Below the pieces are notes generated by a model that did no database searches, was not told where the DNA came from, and saw nothing but the letters and a program-made list of their open reading frames with translations. A stretch of 64,000 bases of DNA from Albugo candida. Its lineage: Eukaryota > Oomycota > Peronosporomycetes > Albuginales > Albuginaceae. The stretch's first letter is position 1. Each line of letters opens with the position of its first letter. This document shows, piece by piece, positions 21,401-33,420 of the stretch. The stretch lies in contig CAJNAR010000156.1 of assembly GCA_905220665.1 (NCBI GenBank), forward strand, positions 496,001 to 560,000, given 5' to 3'. A program made the translations under genes and the position numbers.

Positions 21401-22410
21401 ATATTACGATCAAGACACAAAAAGAAATTACGGTTTTGGGGGTATATGGCGACGATATACTGATAACGGGGACAAGTCTTTCGAGAATCGAGTCGACATT
21501 TGATAGTCTTCAAGTCTTTCAATCAAGACTCCGGACCCGTCAGCAAGTTCCTGGTAATGATAGTTAGGTACAGCGAAGAAGATGGATACTCTTTGGATCA
21601 GCAACCGTCCATATGTGAATTGATAATGAAAATGGGTATGGATGAAGCGCATCCGGTCCTCACGCCCATTAGTCAAGAATATAGCGATAGCACAACATCA
21701 AATTCGGACTTCTTGGAGACACGTTCAGTCAAGAAGTCAACGATCAAGAAGTGTCAGTCTCTGGCGGGAAGTATATCATGGTTTGCGCGTTGCATTCGTC
21801 CAGAAATCAGTTTCGCTATACACAAGCTAACGAGGCGTACTCATGCCCCAACAACAGCCAATTGGGCGTTTGGTGTCAGAGTGGTGAAGTATCTCAAGGG
21901 TACGAAAGTCTAAAGCTCTATTTGGGTGGTGAAGTAGGAACCAGTCCCAAAGAAGTCACTCTAGAAGTATTTTCAAATGCTGATCATGCGGTGGATGATG
22001 AAACGAGAAAACAGCGTATCTGTTACAGCATTCATTTTGAATGGAATGGCGATGAGCCGGTCATGTAAAAAGCAGCACTTGGTGGCATTATCGACGATGG
22101 AAGCGGAGTTCGTAGCATCGTTGAAGGCATCACAGGAATTACTTGGAGCAAGGGAATTATTCAACGAGTTGAACGTAAAAGTAAGGAGCCAATGATCTTG
22201 TGGATGGATAATCAGGCGGCTATCAGTCAGTTTCTCAACGAAGCTACTTCAATCAAGGATAATCATATCGACGTTCGTCAAAGAGTTGTCAGAGCTGACG
22301 TGGTCAACCAAATTATCGCACCAAGGTACGTGCGTTCATCGAAAATGATATGGCCGATTTGCAGAGAAAGGCGTTTCCGACACCAAGATTTCTTCAGCTC
22401 AGAGAGTTAG
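18490..22410 (+). pseudogene. Copia-1 gag-pol polyprotein, multiply frameshifted
   Basis: Gag spans 18530-19065 (KLAIQAFDGMETHSGLG, VKMDSLGRHLSGKAP). The CCHC knuckle CYNCEKSGHMKKDC is near 19170. The protease WILDSGSS motif is near 19295. A pre-integrase/integrase region at 19725-20310 has HQQFGHLNYYTIERIV and DRNGNQYLVNLIDY. The reverse transcriptase at 20870-21560 has LERFKARMVACGNEQVFGVN and the active site YGDD. RNase H at 21960-22330 has LVALSTMEAEFVAS and the DNQAA region. The segments are separated by shifts and stops (around 18773, 19068, 19230, 21113, 21290, 22066). The usual Copia active site is YVDD; YGDD keeps both Asp. Confidence 0.9.
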
Positions 22411-22479
22411 GGCAGTTTCGGGATCGCACGATGCAAGTTGAAGATGACAAACTTTCAAGTGCAACCAAAAAGGGAGGAG

Positions 22480-22627
22480 TTTTGGAAGTACTGAAGAACG
22501 TGCTTTAGGTACCTAGTCGCACTTGGTACTTAGTCGAAACGATTGATTAGGAATTTATTTTCTAAAAATAAAACCTCAGTTTCGGCAACTTTTTCTTCCT
22601 ACGCAGCGTCTTCATCACCTGTCAACA
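22480..22627 (+). repeat. 3' LTR of Copia-1
   Basis: Begins TTTTGGAAGTACTG after the purine tract and ends CCTGTCAACA. It shares TAGTCGCACTTGGTACTTAG and AATAAAACCTCAGTTTCGGC with the 5' LTR. The copies differ by scattered substitutions and small gaps. Confidence 0.92.
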
Positions 22628-22759
22628 ATACACGCGTCAGCTGCTTCGAGAGATGATTTTGAAACCAGAAAATTAGTAGTGAAAGGCATCACGCAACACG
22701 ACAGAAACTATGCGTGCATGCTAGAAAGAAGGTGGATGCCGGGATGGGAAGTAACGTTT

Positions 22760-24470
22760 TTAAAGTGCTAGAGATAATTTGAAGCGTGATTGTCCGGACT
22801 TGGAAGGGAAGAAGATGAAAGAATCGAATTATCTCGTTCGTGTTGATAAGGGATGGTGTTGCGTGAATTGAAAGAGATATCAATTAATAAATGGAAGCTT
22901 AAAGTTATACTGAAAAAGTTTTCTAACTTAATCAACAAGATCTTATCCTTGTTGAGGTTATTTTTACTCGGGATTGGATGCACAAATCTCAGCGTGCAAG
23001 GAGTACTTGATGAGATTTCAGATCATGAATGATGTCTTGTGCAGACCTGCAGTTTTGGAATTCACTGAGGGGATTGGTGCTGAAAAGGAAACATTCGTTA
23101 CATTTGTTTGTTTTATTATTGACGAGGAAACGATATTTGGCTTGCCGAGCACGTGTTGTATGTCTCAACATCTAGCTGCAATCTTATCTATACTAATTAG
23201 CGCTAGACTAAGGCTTCTTTATGAGGTGGGATAACGGTAGGCATTTGATTGGAATGATGTAGAGTGAGAAAGGACTAATCCCAACAAATTATGAACAGTA
23301 AAAACTTTCTATGCACGTTCACTGTTGACAATGCTGCTAAGACGATGTATACACAGAGAGGCAAGAACCGTTCTTTTATTAACTTGCTTTCACGGATGGT
23401 TTCGCAGACATTTGTCACTAGCATGAAAGAGTTTTGAGTGCTTTCCTTGCTTATATTCAAATGGTGATTCATCGCGCGATGGCTTACACCACAATTCGCA
23501 AGTTTCGGGCAAAACGCATTCTGCAGATTGCCACTTCGGAAAGCAGCCAAGGAAAGAATGTCCTGAAGGTTTTGATATAATAGCGGATGTTATTATTGTA
23601 GACTTTCTTATTTTGTGACAAATAATTGGTCGTCAAAGTTTTCTGCCCCCTTGGTCGTGGATCACTATTTGGGCTGCCCGAAGACTTACTTGTTCACGGT
23701 TAGGACCGAAGGCGATATGAAGCAAACCGTAAGACTTTACTTTGATGATTCTGCCATTCACTTTTCCGAGAATTCAATAGGAGTGTGATTGAAGGTTATT
23801 AAGTGCAGCAAAAACTGCACCGATAAAGGACAAGAGGGAACGGAGATCTGATATACAAAAATGGAACAATGCACCAAATTTGGGACATATGTGTCATAAC
23901 TCAATTTGGTGGAGCGAACGAATCATAGGATGATAGGAATTGTTGAGACAGTGATGCATCAGCCTGCAGTACTGAATTCGTTCTGGGTGCAAGCATCAAA
24001 GAATGCAGTATACGTCAAGAACCGAGTATACTCAAATGGCGCAGGATGTAGACCATATGAGAGCATGCTTGGCTAAAAACCCGGACATCCATTGTATTCA
24101 GGCGTTTGATTTCCTAATCTACTGTCATATTCCCTTGACAAACAGAAGAAAATGAGCATAAACGAAAATATGGGATGTTTGGTAGGTTACCGCGAATAGG
24201 TTGTTGGCTGGAATTAGTTTCGGATATGAAACCACTGAATTCAGTAATTGAATACGTTGATGAATCTACCAAGAAGGTGATATTTGATGAACTTACTTAC
24301 GAGCAAGACATCTTTTATTAAATAGCTGATTCTCACGACAGAAATCTGATACAATGTGGCTGATTGCCATCGACGGAAAGATCCTGCTTGCAAGACAAAC
24401 AAAGCAGAAATCATGTGAGGAATGATATAGCATTTCAAAATGTGTGAGATCTGCACTTCGAAATAGTGTC
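22760..24470 (+). pseudogene. Copia-3 relic, Gag end to integrase
   Basis: Directly right of Copia-1. NLKRDCPDLEGKK near 22780-22815 is the end of a Gag knuckle. KEYLMRFQIMNDVLC and TEGIGAEKETFVTF at 23000-23110 fit the protease region after the DSG site. An integrase C-terminal part at 23880-24165 reads VERTNHRMIGIVETVMHQ, then FWVQASKNAVYVKNRVYS and PYESMLG. No reverse transcriptase or LTR was found. Stops and shifts throughout. The family assignment rests mainly on the integrase block. Confidence 0.65.
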
Positions 24471-25169
24471 ATTCCCGAATTGATGAATATTGGATGCGTT
24501 CAGCTCTTTTGAAAAGGGTTTCACAAAATGCTCCTGTTGATGCTAGCTCCGACTTAACAATGCTGATTGTAGTGATAGCATATCGGGGAATGATATTGAA
24601 AACTAAGTGCTTATTCATTCATTCACGTCACAGTGTTGGGCACATTTGGCGATACCGTATAAAAGCTACGTGATGTCGACTCAAAATTGCCTCTATCACC
24701 GTGAGTTGAAGAAGATCAAGCTACCAAGTAACATCAAGCGATTCTTTACAATTGATTGATTCGACATAGACTTTTTTGAAAGTTGCCAAAGTTGACGGAT
24801 GGGTAAAACGCACAGTACAAGAAAACAAAGCTACTTTGCGCTGCAAGTTTACAGCGTGCATGGTCTTGAAATATAAAGTATGAAACGCGCTCATGAGGTG
24901 TACGGACACCAAGATATATTCAACATACAAACAGTGATGAAGAATTGTTCCGGATAGCGTATAATGTGCAGAACTGATGTATTGATGTAAAGAAACGTAA
25001 AATTTAACTCAAAGCTATGCGATTAAATCCCACGCATCATGTCCATCGTTTTTTCCCGCTTTTCAACTTTACCGCTCTTCTTTTCATCCACTCTGGTGTT
25101 TTATGTATTCCCGGCTATTTCAGTTGCTGTGGATAAGGATTTGTCACTCGGATGAAAAAAGCAGCAAGT
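24471..25169. other. No gene recognised
   Basis: Between Copia-3 and Copia-2. Probably decayed retrotransposon sequence, but no motif can be named. Confidence 0.45.
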
Positions 25170-28100
25170 TTGACGATAATATACAAAAAGTACAGGTTTT
25201 AAATACAGTTCCAGAGTTACACTATGATGATATAAGCATGAGTCTTTTTGCGACTTTCTTTATAACCTGCATCGCTTAGCTTTCATGCAAACGGTGCCTC
25301 CATGACCACGCTAACCCATACAGACTCTTTTGTAATAGTACTACCACTTGATTACGACTCCTAACATCGGGTCCCTTCAGCTTGGCAGTCACTATTACCA
25401 TTCTTTGAGGCACGTGCAAACATACGTGCAAGTTCTTCTCTTATAATTCTTTGACGTACGTATTAGGTAGCTCATTATGTATCTCTGGCATTCCCCAGAT
25501 CCTTGCTAGAGGTATTATGACCTTAGCTGTCCCCAAATCCACGACTGTGGAAAAATTCATGTCGTTGTTGACTCCTAATACTCTGTTCGTTCCCGCTCGC
25601 AACAATACTAGCTTTGAAGCGTTCCAGATTGACGTTTGCATCCATTTTCACTTAAATACTTACTTGGTATTTAAGGCTTTAATTTCGTCGGTTCTCGAAA
25701 CGATGCTGCATTTCTATTTTACACCAGTGAGGCTAGCTGCGTCTCTTCTGAACTCACTGCTCGATTTCAAGTCTTTGGATCCAGCTCAATCAACACTGAC
25801 AAGATCTCTGTAGAGCCGAAGTATTCTTTCCTTACTTCTGCCAGCCTTCTGCCAACTATCTTTCGTTAGATCTTTCTTTGTGAGATCCAATCACGTTCTT
25901 GTATCAGTTATGATTGATTCCTTTTCAACGTTGGTGTCCTCATGTGCTTTCATGTCTGCATCTGTCAAAGTATTTTGATGGCCCTCTAAATTACCAGTTC
26001 CATTCGCTCCATTAACGTTGATTCGACATTTGATATTTGCTGAGTAATACTCACAGTATTTGGTCTGGTTAAATGCACTTTTTAACCCTTGGTTTCATCG
26101 TACTTCCCGATTACAGCGCTGTGTTCAATTCGTTTTACTAGAGACCTTTTCTAAGTTCGAATCCGAAATGAACAAGGTGAGTCAAATGTTCTGATATCAG
26201 CAAGACTTGTATCCTTTGTATTCGAAACCCTCAAAGAGGCTTTTTTTCGTTATTCGTTCTGGTTGGGCTTTTATCGAGCATTACGTCGCATGTTGAGCAG
26301 CATCTACCCCAAAACAAAATTGGATAGAGCTTCGAAATATCATGGACCGCACCAGATTCGTGACTTTCCTATGCAATCGTTAAACTTTTCTATTCAATTC
26401 TTGCTTTTCAGCCTGACTGATTTGTCTTCGTACTTCTTTCTTTGCAAAACAAAATCGACATTTCTGTACTCTTTCTACCATCTGTCTATAGAACAAGAAT
26501 CTTGCAATCAAATAGCTTCTCGAAGTAAGTTAAGAAATCTTGCAACTTCGTAGTGGCTTCAATCTTGTTCCTATCTAAGAATATGCGATAGTAGTTTGGT
26601 TTTGTAGTCGATAATATTGACGAAATATCGATGTCTACCTAGGTCTCAATACGTGATCGACCCCTGCAAATTACTGCATATAAGTCCACCAAATCGTTCC
26701 GTTGGCGAGTTTATACCGGTATCATTCTGATACTGGTTGCTCTTAGTTTGTTGGCTTTCCGCGAAAGTAATGCATTTTGATCGCCGATGTTCATCAATCT
26801 CCATCCCCGATTTCAGAAACTTTGCTATATGGTTGACGTCATCGTAGTTCAGATAATCAAATCGTCGATATAAGTGTACAGGACTACCCATCTGCTTTAT
26901 TTGATTTGTCCACAAGCTCAATTGAAGCGAGTATATCCATAACACTAAGTACGTACTCTCGAACTTCTGTCTGGATAACGAGAACGTTTTTGACGTATTT
27001 ATTTCGCACACGATCGCCCCATTGGAACTACGATGAACAACTCTACATATCTGCTTAATAATTCAATCTGCATCCTTTCTCTTCTGACTTTTTCATTATG
27101 AGAAAATATTTCAAGGAGGTCTTCCGCATGTCGCACATCGTTCAAGAGAACATTCCTCGATAAGACGTTGACTAAGTCGATAATCTTTGCCGATCATGTC
27201 TATCTCCTCTTCATTATCTCCCCTTTGGAAAGTATGCATGATTCATCACATTCATTGTGATGCTGTAACAAGTTCATATCCGTTACGAGATGCCTGCTGG
27301 ATTTTCTGTCTAATATCCATACTTTGTCGGTGTGTTCAGCGTGATATTTTGCATTCAATCTCTTAAACGATGTCTTCATTGCTGGAGGAGCTCTGGTTAC
27401 GGCAGTCTTTTTTGACATGTCCACTTAAACCAAAATTGTGGCAGTACATATGCTTCCTCGGATTGGATTCTCTGAACGTACCGATGCGGGATCGCGTCCA
27501 TTTATTTGTCTCTCTTCGTGCAGCACTGATTTTATTTGATTCCATAAGACGAGTGAAGGGACATAATTTTTGGCCTTGCCTTCTTGTGTCTTCTCTAATT
27601 ATACTGAAATGGGGCATCAGAGCTTGTTTGAAGTCAGGGTTCACGTACTTGATCACACTTTCCAGGTGCATATCGTCTGCTCCATTGACTGCTTCACTGA
27701 CTGCCGAAAAAAATAAATCCTGATTGCTGTGAGAGCGTCCAGTATTGTTTTTCCAGGAAGATGGCTGCATTCAGGAGATGTCGGGCCGAAACACTACGTT
27801 GATACGGTCAATCACTTATTCGACGCTAGAGCAATAACTCATACAGTGAGTGACTTCCTGCTAGAATAAATGAGAGATTTCCCGATTAGATGCCGTCCTA
27901 GAAAGTCTATTTATACTCCGTACTCAAGATCCATCCGGACGGAAGCTGAGCAAGCGATAGTGGCCGAAAGAACAATGACCCAATTAGGTAAATGGCGCTT
28001 CAAATCCCGAGTATGTTTCTATCGCGTCGAATGGATAAATGAGGGGCAGCATATCTCTTGCTGCCGAGAATCTGACTTGATTGAGCCCGTCCAGTGCATA

Positions 28101-28290
28101 TGTTGCATGGCATGGATAAAGCTCCTCCTCATCTCGCTTCCACAATTCTGCATCTGTTTTTCATACATGGATGCCATTCTGAAACCCTGCTCTTGGTTGC
28201 TTGGCCCGGGAAATGCGCCACCTTTTCCGCGCTTGCTGCTTATATGGGCGAGCCAACGGTCCGCTTAGTTTTGACTTGATCCAGTCATAT
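25170..28290 (-). pseudogene. Copia-2 gag-pol relic
   Basis: Right to left: Gag near 28220-27860 (AFPGPSNQEQGF.., FLGRHLIGKSLIYSSRKSL); Gag end and knuckle at 27770-27400 (VIKYVNPDFKQALMP, CHNFGLSGHVKKDC); protease near 27330 (WILDRKSSRHLVTDMNLL, where the catalytic DSG is now DRK); pre-integrase/integrase at 27011-26646 (YRRFDYLNYDDVNHIAKFL, FGGLICSNLQGSITY); reverse transcriptase at 25641-25180 (GTNRVLGVNNDMNFSTVVDL, KSLYGLAWSWRHRL). Stops and shifts are frequent, and 25700-26600 is poorly readable. It is the same lineage as Copia-1. Confidence 0.82.
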
Positions 28291-28398
28291 TTCGAGTGCC
28301 TTCGCAGCAACAACATTCGATACATTTTCGACTAATCATCTACTCGGGTTTCTTTAATGGTCTTGGCTGGTGAAATCTTTGTTAGGCTCACAAACTGT

Positions 28399-28545
28399 GG
28401 CAGGTGAGCACAGATGATATCCTTTCAGATAATTGCCAAAAACTGTGTTTTTAGATTAGAAAATTAGCATCTCATCCAATCGTTTAAATAAGTACAAAGT
28501 ACGACTGGGAAAAGAATCATATTTCTTAGAAGGATTAAAAATATG
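28399..28545 (-). repeat. 5' LTR of Copia-2
   Basis: On the minus strand it contains CAGTCGTACTTTGTACTTA and ends GCTCACCTGCCACA, matching Copia-1's GTCGCACTTGGTACTTAG and GCTCACCTGCCAACA. The outer end is set only approximately by comparison. Confidence 0.75.
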
Positions 28546-28555
28546 ATTCATTACG

Positions 28556-30130
28556 TCGCGCATTTGTGCTGTAAGCCGTCGCGTGAGCAGTTGAATCTGA
28601 TTAACATATTTTTTTCGAGTGATAACTGGACGTATGGATGAAATTTGCCATGTGGCGGAAACAGAATTATTGACTGAGCGATAATACACGCTCGTGTACT
28701 TTATTGTACTAAGCGGATTTTACAAACAGCCTACTTACATTTATGTACACTGATTCCGAAAAACAGAAAGACAGAAAGATGCGTGTACAGAATGTGCTTG
28801 CTTCTCTCTATATATCAAGACGAGTCAATGATGCATGACACTGATGCACCAAAAGCCAGGGTATTGCTCATTACACCTATGCCAGAAAGAAATTTGTAGC
28901 AAATATCGCATCGGGTCATGATAACTGCGCATACTCTCGCGATATCGGCCACCTTATCTTCCGTGAACTATTCCCAAAGGCTACCATAGGATCGGTTTTC
29001 TTTGTATACCACATCTCCTTGCTATGTTGAAAAGCATGCTCGTATAAGAAATTGGTGAACGTTGCACCCTCTCCTTTGCCTCTTCTACTGGCAAATAACT
29101 ATCTAAAAGCCACAAGTGGTGAGGAAATAGGAACTAAAAAAGACATTTCCACTGTTTAATTATGCATAATGAAGGGTGTGACCTTGAAAAAGGTACTGTC
29201 GATGATGATCATGATTCCCACATCTATACATCAAGACATAGTACGATTAGAAGAAACGAATATTTGCTGTTGCCAAAATATAGCTTCAGTGTAGGATCAT
29301 GAGCAAGTTGATGAGTAACAGATTGTTTTGATTGAGAATTCATCTTAGGATATTGATATCTGTGTCAGTCAAGAAAAGCGAGTTTAATTCTTCAAGAAGT
29401 CATTGAGGAAGTTGGTATACTTGTATTCGAATAGGCCTCTACTTCATGTTACTGTGCACTTGAAATTTAGCATCGTACCAAACATAAGCGACACCACGTC
29501 ATAACAAAAACGTTGATTGTATTTTTTTAGAAACAGGACGTTACCAGAAGCTTTGCGTTACATTGATATAACAATAGTCTTGAAACTTCACACAAAAGCT
29601 TCCGGCATTATCGTAAACTCTTACTACTTGAACGATAATCAGACAGCTCTCCCTTGCGATATTACCGTCACAACCGTCACCTATAACTTGTGCCTTTGTT
29701 ACAGATCATAAAATGAAACACGGGCGCTTTAAGAATGTTGCACTTAACATTCTACATGAAAATTCAGGTCTTAAAAGTAGGGATTGATATCCATATCACT
29801 TCATCAGTAAGTAGGGGGAGAACTCAAACATTGTGGCTTCCTACAGATATTTGATCTCGGAAAGAAGAGATTGGAGCTTCGGTCGGAATGAAACGCGTGA
29901 CACATTCTCGTCCTTACGCTCAACAATATGAATATTGCCGGGGAATATAACACCATTATACCTCCCATGTTTTCAAATACGTCAATATTCAGCGAAATCT
30001 CGCGAGGCGTTGGTTCTTTCAAGTCAGGACCCACTTGATCCAGGTAATAAATTTAAATCGTCCCTGAAATCATGTTCACTTGCTGCAACCTACAGTGCAG
30101 GAATTCTAGAACCATCGACTATTTAACGGG
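28556..30130. other. No gene recognised
   Basis: AT-rich sequence with only short frames. Nothing identifiable on either strand. Confidence 0.5.
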
Positions 30131-30494
30131 TCGTTCGGGCTGCATCACAGCCAGTGGGATTTATTTTGATCAAAATATGACTCTGTCACAGGGAACAAGC
30201 GATATAAATCTCTAAGATTACATTCTCAGATTTATGTTTGGTTTAGTTTTGGCCAAGACATGGGATTTCTAACACCGAGAAATTACAAGGTATCTGGCTT
30301 GGGCAGCAAAAGTTTGGCCGGTCCAAATACTCTCCAAAAAATACGATAGCCAATCAGAGGACACCCTCTCTTCCATCGTAACCAATCAAATGGCTCAACT
30401 TTTAGCCAAAAAACAACGCTTACCACATGTTTGAACAGTCGACCCCTGTTGCTATTTATTTACAGATACAATCACGGATCATGTGTACAGTTCA

Positions 30495-32690
30495 TTTATT
30501 AGCTGCACCAATCACGTTGATGTTTAGCATGATAAAGATAGGAAATCGAAGGTGGGATCGGTATTTATTCAGGGCGTATTCAGCAGCCTTCCCTGTTAAA
30601 TCCTTCCGATATACATCCATGTATCGAAAACAGTGCATGGCGTCGAATGGTTCTGAGGAGGACATATCCCAGCGCCTTATGAACTGTGCTAACCACGCCT
30701 TTCCAGCTATAGTCACAGTATTTTCGAGCATGGACCTTGGGAGCACCCCAGAAGCTCTCAATGAAATTTAACACACAGTGAAACTTCGGATAAAATATTA
30801 TCGTGTTCAGCAGCACCTATTATTTTTCTCAGCATGCCTTTCTTCTCCATGAAGTAGTGTTTGTGATCAATCGTTTTTCTTGCACATCACATTGTTGAGC
30901 AAAGGCACTTGTCAATGCCAAGGAGGCACATTCCATCTTTCCACAAGACCCTCTCAGCTAATAGCACTTTCAATCCTTATGATAAACCTGAAAGAGATAG
31001 AAGGGTTAAGACATGATTCAAATGGATAGCATTTCAACTCAATAGCTCTTTTACCTCGAAGAGTAACATCAGGATGAGTGTTAGGTAAGCACTTGGCTGG
31101 ACTGCGCCATGTTCCATTCTCCCGTTGCGCATCTCTGGTTGTTTTCCACCTGGTCCCAAATTCATTCTATTCCCGACAAAGAATCAGTAGCAAATGCAGC
31201 ATGACTTGTAGCATTGTTAAATAAAAAAAAGACTTCGGATGTGGGATACTGTGCCTCAAATGTTGGAATTGCAAGATCCATCACTTGTTTAAAAAGACCT
31301 TCACTAGTCCACCACCTATCATAATTCGTGCCAGGGTACATAAAAAGACACGCTTCTTTCGAAATTCTGAGATTCTGGAGCTTCTTCAAATCACTCAGTG
31401 ATAGGCGCTCCAACATCAGACTAGAACTCGCTGAGATGGATTGATCTTCCGGCCCCTTAATTTCGAAGTGGTTGCTACCCATCTTGCAGCCATAGATTCT
31501 TCTGACCATCGTGTACCGGGAATGTGCTTTCATCGTATGATACAAGAATGATCGGCTCTCGCACTGGCCAGTTTTCAATATCCATCTCCCTCCCTGAGAA
31601 TACTGGCATCTGCACTTCAAGATCCGCCATGCGCTCAGGAAGATAGTACGGTATTCAAGGACGTCGGGGCGTTTATGGCCATCCACGAACAATGTTTTGC
31701 GAGCTACGGAATTCTGTAGTCCCAGTCTATGCATCCATATGATTGCGGTCTTACCAACAAGCAATATGGTGCTCCCTGCATTGGAAATAATGTGATGATT
31801 GACATGCTGGGCGAATTTAACGAGTTCAATGTTGCGCTTGTTGTGACGGAGATACAATCGGACTTTGGCAAGAACATCTTCATCCGTCAAAAAGCTGCGT
31901 GACTTGATAGGTTGGCTTTGCTTTATGTTCGGCAGATCACCAGTGGCGACATATATGGTTCCTCAAGTGCGAAGAAATCGCCCAAAACCATGATCCTTTC
32001 CCGACTGCCTGGGAAATGACTTCTGAGGCTTGAAGCTTCTAAAAAAGGAAGCGTCATTAAAATAATGAATTGTTGATAGAAGTTTGATCACTCAAAAATA
32101 CGTACTTATTGGATATCCTTTTAAGAGGAGACGGAAATAAGATGCTATAGAAGCCAGTCGTGCACGTTGAGCTTTGTTGGTTGTCTGTTTGGCCTACTGG
32201 TAAAGTTACAGCACTGTCGTGGCAAGGTGTCTCTCGGCCTTGTCATCAATTTCGTTCTCAAGGTCTGGTCTTGCTTGTGCATCTTAAGTCATCAATTAAA
32301 ATAATGCGTCGAGTCAGCGAGAATCAAGTGCAGCAGTGCGTTTTTTTTCATGTATTCGCCGTCGAGTACGGCTCGAGTTCGTAATGTACCGACCCGGACG
32401 GCTCGAAATGGAATGTATTTTCAGTACAGCAAAGTCTGCCTCATTATGAGTAAGATCCTCAGCCTCTTATACATCAAGCTCCGTATCTTCATCCACCTCC
32501 ATAGCAGCATGCCAAAAAAATGGCTTATTGGAATCGGGAGATTGGCTAAGTTCTCTATTAGAATGTTTAGGGTCGCATATCCTTCGGACAGCATCAATTC
32601 GAACATTTTTCGATGCTTTAGCCAGTAAAATTTGAGCTGCTACGAACATTTTGTTGGTGGTGCCAATGTGGTGATTGTGAGGGGGTGCAA
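30495..32690 (-). pseudogene. E1 transposase (DDE, DGHKRPDV type), frameshifted
   Basis: Minus strand. The N-terminus near 32690-32330 has the acidic DVDEDTELDV-like stretch shared with E2. Homology resumes after an apparent intron (acceptor TTTTTTAG before KLQASEVISQAVGKGSWF, near 32035). 31890-31162 is one long frame with FVDGHKRPDVLEYRTIFL, LSLSDLKKLQ, YDRWWTSEGLFKQV and IPTFEAQYP. The second catalytic site reads FLFNNATSH, with Asn where E2 has Asp. The third site YPKFHCVLNFIESFWG lies at 30790-30740. This motif set (DGH, FDNAxSH, NFIExFWG) resembles large Tc1/IS630-related DDE proteins I know from fungi. The exact family name is uncertain. Confidence 0.72.
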
Positions 32691-32751
32691 TCGGACATGG
32701 AAGGTGAATGCGGTATGAAAAATAACCAAGAAATATATCATAATCTATTTC

Positions 32752-33362
32752 GGGAACCGTTAAAATCCCCTCAGTGTCTTGGTAAAATCCACTCACTTTG
32801 ATATGATTGCTAATTTAATGCTTGCATAGTGCTAACGTATACCTGGGTAAGGGAAAATATGATAACACTGCCGGCTACTTTTTGAAGTACACTATTTTTG
32901 CACTCTATGTGCAATCATTCAGTTCAGCTCGCGTACGCGTTTATTCGTTTGTGATCATTCTTGCTAGACTATTTCAGAGTTTACGGTTTTTTTATAGCAG
33001 AAAAAGTCTATTCTTTTAAACTGAGTCCTAATAAGTCACTGTTTACGGGTCATTCATGGTACAAGAACCTTATATTCTATAAAATCAGTCCAGTGGATCC
33101 TGTTGCTGCGCTTTCACATCTTCGTGCGTTGAGTCCTACCCTCCTGCAACGGTCACATCTTCTTTGCATGGGTGCATCCAAGGCTGCTGCACCGAGCTCA
33201 AAATCAAACAAATCTCTTTTCGATGATGCAGATTTTTGATTCCTTTGGATCGTTCTAGATGACCTCATGCGCACTTGAATAGATACTGGTTAAAGGACAT
33301 CACTTGCAGCAGCTGGAGCGCCTGGCAATAGCCAATCATATCACACTGAGGGGTTTTAACGG
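32752..33362 (-). mobile_element. F1, small MULE-derived element inside E1
   Basis: Inverted ends: GGGAACCGTTAAAATCCCCT at 32752-32771 and the reverse complement of ..CACTGAGGGGTTTTAACGG ending near 33362. Both are followed inward by TGATATGATTGGCTA-type sequence. It carries only a MULE C-terminal scrap on the minus strand. 50448-50765 is a second, partial copy. Confidence 0.75.
33077..33274 (-). pseudogene. C-terminal zinc-knuckle scrap of a MULE transposase in F1
   Basis: KSASSKRDLFDFELG followed by RRCDRCRRVGLNARRC, then a stop at 33077. It aligns with the MULE-1 and MULE-B tails (RRCGACKQEGYNRRTC, RRCGECRLMGHNRRSC) and keeps the C-x2-C and final C, with His replaced by Asn. No catalytic part is present. 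Confidence 0.7.
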
Positions 33363-33420
33363 TTCGCTTTCTTTCGACATGTAAATATAATTCTAAATCA
33401 TCTAGAAAATATTAAAATAT

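Larger units (their letters stand above)
18064..22627 (+). mobile_element. Ty1/Copia LTR retrotransposon Copia-1, both LTRs present
   Basis: LTRs at 18064-18215 and 22480-22627 bracket a gag-pol relic. The purine tract AAAAAGGGAGGAG precedes the 3' LTR. The flanking bases ATACG (left) and ATACA (right) are a likely 5-bp target duplication with one change. Domain order is Gag, protease, integrase, reverse transcriptase, RNase H, which is diagnostic of Copia. About 4.6 kb. Confidence 0.93.
25170..28545 (-). mobile_element. Ty1/Copia element Copia-2, 3'-truncated
   Basis: Minus-strand relative of Copia-1 with a 5' LTR at 28399-28545 and a gag-pol relic that stops inside the reverse transcriptase near 25170. 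No RNase H or second LTR was found. The sequence after the LTR (GTTTGTGAGCC on the minus strand) is similar to the Copia-1 primer site GATTATGAACCC. Confidence 0.82.
30135..33400 (-). mobile_element. DDE transposon E1, interrupted by F1
   Basis: The left end (30135-30480: GCTGCATCACAGCCAGTG, GACTCTGTCACAGGGAAC, TTTATGTTTGGTTTAG) is the inverse of the right end of E2 (37790-38158). E1 is therefore a second copy in opposite orientation. Its promoter-proximal side is split by F1 at about 32752-33362. The homologous start (ATGTCGAAA.. and ATGATATATTTCTTG) is found on both sides of F1 when compared with E2. Confidence 0.7.

Noticed and set aside
25451..25813. 120-residue plus-strand frame
   Set aside because: Antisense of the Copia-2 reverse transcriptase region.
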